From Sporolactobacillus sp. THM7-4 (lineage in GTDB: Bacteria > Bacillota > Bacilli > Bacillales > Sporolactobacillaceae), in the NCBI RefSeq assembly GCF_004153165.1, contig NZ_SEMD01000017.1, positions 2,602 to 66,601 on the forward strand: a stretch of 64,000 nucleotides of DNA, written 5' to 3'. Below are positions 61,336 to 64,000 of this stretch, piece after piece. Both the position numbers and the translations under genes were made by a program. The notes below the pieces were generated by a model. That model saw nothing but the letters and a program-made list of their open reading frames with translations, was not told the origin of the DNA and ran no database searches. Each line of letters starts with the position of its first letter. Position 1 is the first letter of the stretch.

Positions 61336-62745
61336 TTAAACATCCGGCGGAAAATAAGAGGGTCCGGTGAATGCGTGTCCGGAAGCGCCCAGGGCCAGAT
61401 CAATGGCCTGAGCAAGGGATCCGACACCGATCACATTCATTTCTTCGGGAGGCGTCCAGCCTTCCCTGTTCTTCTCGGGTATGTAAGCCCTTGAAAAACC
61501 AAGCTTACAGGCCTCATGAATGCGCTGTTCAATCCGTGAGACCCTTCGAATTTCCCCGGTCAGACCCACCTCACCTATAAAGACATCTGTCAGCTGTGTC
61601 GGCTTGTTACGAAAGCTGGAGGCAATACTGATCGCTGCAGCCAGATCCGTTGCCGGCTCATCCAGCTTAATGCCCCCTGCAATATTAACATAGGTATCCT
61701 GATTCTGCAGGAGAAGGCCTACTCTTTTTTCCAGAACAGCCATAAGCAAAGACACCCGGTGATTATCCACACCTGTCGCTATCCGTCTTGGATTGCCGAA
61801 ATTGGTCGGCGTGACGAGTGCCTGGACTTCAACAAGTACCGGGCGGGTTCCCTCCATTGCCGCAACGACTGCAGATCCTGCAGCACCCTGCGCGCGTTCC
61901 TGAAGAAAGATTTCCGAAGGGTTGGCGACTTCAACCAATCCCGATTCTTTCATTTCGAACACACCCATTTCATTCGTTGAGCCGAACCTGTTTTTAACCG
62001 CCCTTAAAATACGAAATGTATGATGCCGTTCCCCTTCAAAGTATAAAACGGTATCTACCATGTGTTCCAGTGTCCTTGGTCCTGCAAGGGCTCCGTTTTT
62101 CGTTACATGGCCGACAATAAATACCGCTATTCCCTGTCCCTTTGCAAGACGCATCAGCTCGCCCGTACATTCTCTTACCTGTGAGACGCTGCCTGGTGCT
62201 GAGGACATTTCCGAATTGTAGACGGTCTGTATCGAATCGATAATCATGATTTCCGGATTGACATCCTTGATATGGGCCTCAATCCGGTTGATGTCTGTTT
62301 CCGCCAGAACAAAAAGACGTGCAGAGGAAATGCCGAGGCGCCCGGCTCTCATCTTTACCTGCTTTACCGATTCCTCACCGGAAATATACAGGACTTTGTG
62401 CCCGCCCAGACTCAGCTGCTCGGAAGCCTGAAGCAACAAGGTGGATTTCCCGATTCCCGGGTCTCCGCCAACCAGGACCAATGAAGCAGGCACAACTCCT
62501 CCTCCAAGCACACGGTTAAATTCCTTCATTTCCGTCAAGATTCTTGGCTCTTCCTCAAGATCCACCTCTGTGAGCCGTACCGGTTTGCTGTCCCGTTTCT
62601 GACTCACCCGGTCCGTTGAAGAAATCTGTCTCACTGTCTCTTCAACCAGCGTGTTCCAGTTTTGACATCCCGGACACCGTCCCATCCATTTTGGGCTTTC
62701 ATAGCCGCATTCCTGACAGATAAAAACGGTTTTTAATTTTGGCAT
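61336..62745 (-). CDS. radA: DNA repair protein RadA (Sms)
   Basis: 469 residues. An N-terminal zinc finger with Cys10, Cys13, Cys24 and Cys27, a RecA-like domain with Walker [11 protein letters not shown] (93-102), the KNRFG motif near residues 249-253, and a C-terminal Lon-protease-like domain. RadA helps branch migration in recombination. AAAAAGGTGATC precedes the ATG. Confidence 0.96.
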   Translation of the reverse strand: MPKLKTVFICQECGYESPKWMGRCPGCQNWNTLVEETVRQISSTDRVSQKRDSKPVRLTEVDLEEEPRILTEMKEFNRVLGGGVVPASLVLVGGDPGIGKSTLLLQASEQLSLGGHKVLYISGEESVKQVKMRAGRLGISSARLFVLAETDINRIEAHIKDVNPEIMIIDSIQTVYNSEMSSAPGSVSQVRECTGELMRLAKGQGIAVFIVGHVTKNGALAGPRTLEHMVDTVLYFEGERHHTFRILRAVKNRFGSTNEMGVFEMKESGLVEVANPSEIFLQERAQGAAGSAVVAAMEGTRPVLVEVQALVTPTNFGNPRRIATGVDNHRVSLLMAVLEKRVGLLLQNQDTYVNIAGGIKLDEPATDLAAAISIASSFRNKPTQLTDVFIGEVGLTGEIRRVSRIEQRIHEACKLGFSRAYIPEKNREGWTPPEEMNVIGVGSLAQAIDLALGASGHAFTGPSYFPPDV

Positions 62746-62802
62746 GTGATCACCTTTTTAATGTCTTAACAACCTTTTGGGTTTTTTTATAAAGTGCAGG
62801 AT

Positions 62803-62845
62803 AAAAAAAAACAGAAGCACCGGCACAACCTGGAAAAAGCTTCTT
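62803..62845 (-). terminator. Terminator between clpC and radA
   Basis: AGAAGC and GCTTCT enclose an inner CC-GG pairing and are followed on the minus strand by GTTTTTTTTT. It closes the clpC operon before radA. Confidence 0.8.
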
Positions 62846-62940
62846 TCCCCTGATGTTCGTTCTTTTTACCCTAAAAACTTTCTGAAATAAAACCCGTCTG
62901 AAATTATTTTATGCCTCTTCTTAAACAACCTCAATATGTA

Positions 62941-62976
62941 AAGAAGCCAAGGCTTTTAACAAACTTTGGCTTCTTT
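62941..62976 (-). terminator. Second hairpin just after clpC
   Basis: AAAGAAGCCAA and TTGGCTTCTTT form a perfect 11-bp stem about 40 nt after the clpC stop, followed only by ACATATT, so its T-run is weak. It may stabilise the clpC 3' end or act with the next hairpin. Confidence 0.5.
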
Positions 62977-63017
62977 GGAGCTGCATTGGAACCGGTATTT
63001 CCATCAAAAACTGCGGG

Positions 63018-64000
63018 TCACGATTTTGCTGCAACTTCTTCTTTATTTCTGACTAAATAATTTCCGTCTTTATAATCAATGACCACATTTGTTCCTCTGG
63101 CAATATTACCCTTAAGAAGTTCTTCAGATAATTTATCTTCCACTCGGCGCTGCAGTGCCCGGCGAAGAGGTCTCGCCCCGTATTCAGGGTCGTATCCTTC
63201 TTCAACGATTTGCCTTTTCGCAGCATCGGTCAGCTCAATCACAATACCCTGATTCGATAAGCGATACTTCAGCTGTTCGGCAAGAAGCGACACGATTTCC
63301 ATAAGCTGCGGTTTCGTGAGTTCGTGGAAAACGATGATTTCATCGATCCGGTTCAGAAATTCCGGTCTGAACGCCCGCTTGAGCTCGCCCATGACCTTAT
63401 CTTTCATTTCCTTATATTCCTGACCTTCACCGCCGACTGTAAAACCAACGTATTTATTACGTCTCAGTTCGCTCGCCCCGACATTGGAAGTCATGATGAT
63501 CGCTGTGTTACGGAAGTCAACCGTCCTGCCCTTTGAATCTGTCAGGCGGCCGTCATCCAGTACCTGAAGTAATATATTGAATACATCCGGATGAGCTTTT
63601 TCGATTTCATCAAACAGAACAACCGAATAAGGCTTCTGGCGGACTTTTTCAGTCAGCTGGCCGCCTTCGTCATGCCCAACATAACCGGGAGGCGAACCAA
63701 CGAGCCTTGAGGTCGTGTGTTTTTCCATATACTCCGACATATCGATACGAATAATAGCATCTTCATCACCAAAGAGCGTTTCCGCTACCGCACGGGCAAG
63801 TTCCGTTTTCCCGACTCCGGTAGGCCCGAGAAATATAAAAGAACCGATCGGGCGTTTTGGATCCTTGAGTCCCGCCCGTGCTCTTCTGATCGCATGTGAA
63901 ATTGATTCAATCGCTTCATTTTGTCCTACAACACGTTTATGAAGCGTTTCTTCCATGTGAAGGAGACGTTCGCTTTCTTTCTGTTCCAGCTTCACAACCG
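63018..64000 (-). CDS. clpC: ClpC ATPase, C-terminal part (cut by window edge)
   Basis: The last 327 or so residues of the AAA+ unfoldase; the start lies beyond the window. The D2 domain has Walker A GPTGVGKT, Walker [15 protein letters not shown], sensor-1 [11 protein letters not shown] and the sensor-2 region YGARPLRRA. ClpC with ClpP degrades MecA-, McsB- and stress-marked proteins. Its place before radA matches the ctsR-mcsA-mcsB-clpC operon. Confidence 0.97.
   Translation of the reverse strand, partial: VVKLEQKESERLLHMEETLHKRVVGQNEAIESISHAIRRARAGLKDPKRPIGSFIFLGPTGVGKTELARAVAETLFGDEDAIIRIDMSEYMEKHTTSRLVGSPPGYVGHDEGGQLTEKVRQKPYSVVLFDEIEKAHPDVFNILLQVLDDGRLTDSKGRTVDFRNTAIIMTSNVGASELRRNKYVGFTVGGEGQEYKEMKDKVMGELKRAFRPEFLNRIDEIIVFHELTKPQLMEIVSLLAEQLKYRLSNQGIVIELTDAAKRQIVEEGYDPEYGARPLRRALQRRVEDKLSEELLKGNIARGTNVVIDYKDGNYLVRNKEEVAAKS

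Overview
The window is a low-to-mid GC Firmicutes chromosome segment. It carries the Bacillus-type clpC-to-salA superoperon region, almost entirely on the minus strand, in the order clpC - radA - yacL - ispD - ispF - gltX - cysE - cysS - mrnC - rlmB - rae1 - sigH - rpmG - secE - nusG - rplK - rplA - rplJ - rplL - ybxB - rpoB - rpoC - rplGB - rpsL - rpsG - fusA - tuf - S10/spc/alpha ribosomal genes - ecfA1 - ecfA2 - ecfT - truA - rplM - rpsI - ... - ybaK - cwlD - salA. Gene order, Shine-Dalgarno sites, sigH, cwlD and spore-coat sugar genes point to an endospore-forming member of the Bacillales. A Sporolactobacillus-like lineage is possible, but the sequence alone does not settle the genus.

Layout. 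1-2388: a tandem array of about 113 copies of a 21-bp unit, running off the left edge. 2584-5208: salA, cwlD and ybaK. 5206-14720: a spore-surface polysaccharide cluster sitting between ybaK and rpsI. It holds a MurG-like glycosyltransferase, a GT2, a frameshifted TIM-barrel gene, a GT4, a GT2-CotSA fusion, a UTP-glucose-1-phosphate uridylyltransferase, a UDP-glucose dehydrogenase and an NDP-sugar epimerase. 14827-19241: rpsI, rplM, truA and the ECF-transporter core. 19364-19682: three 104-bp palindromic tandem repeats. 19687-35028: the S10-spc-alpha ribosomal operon with tandem promoters. 35215-39613: str operon. 39673-47391: RNA polymerase beta and beta'. 47435-52257: ybxB, L10/L12, L11/L1, nusG, secE, rpmG. 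52296-58664: sigH, RNA-processing genes, cysES with a T-box, gltX. 58809-64000: ispDF, yacL, radA and the 3' half of clpC.

How it fits together. Most genes supply translation (ribosomal proteins, elongation factors, tRNA synthetases, rRNA/tRNA modification), transcription (RpoA, RpoB, RpoC, NusG, SigH) and secretion (SecY, SecE). Three cis-regulatory RNAs are recognisable: an L10 leader, a likely L13 leader and a cysteine T-box. The coat cluster encodes a nearly complete route from UDP-glucose to UDP-uronic acids plus transferases, and resembles the B. subtilis ytdA-ytcABC and cotSA sets.

The least ordinary parts are the 21-bp array, the 104-bp hairpin repeats, the relocated coat-polysaccharide cluster with its GT2-CotSA fusion and duplicated GT2 domain, the frameshifted TIM-barrel gene, and the absence of disA between radA and yacL.
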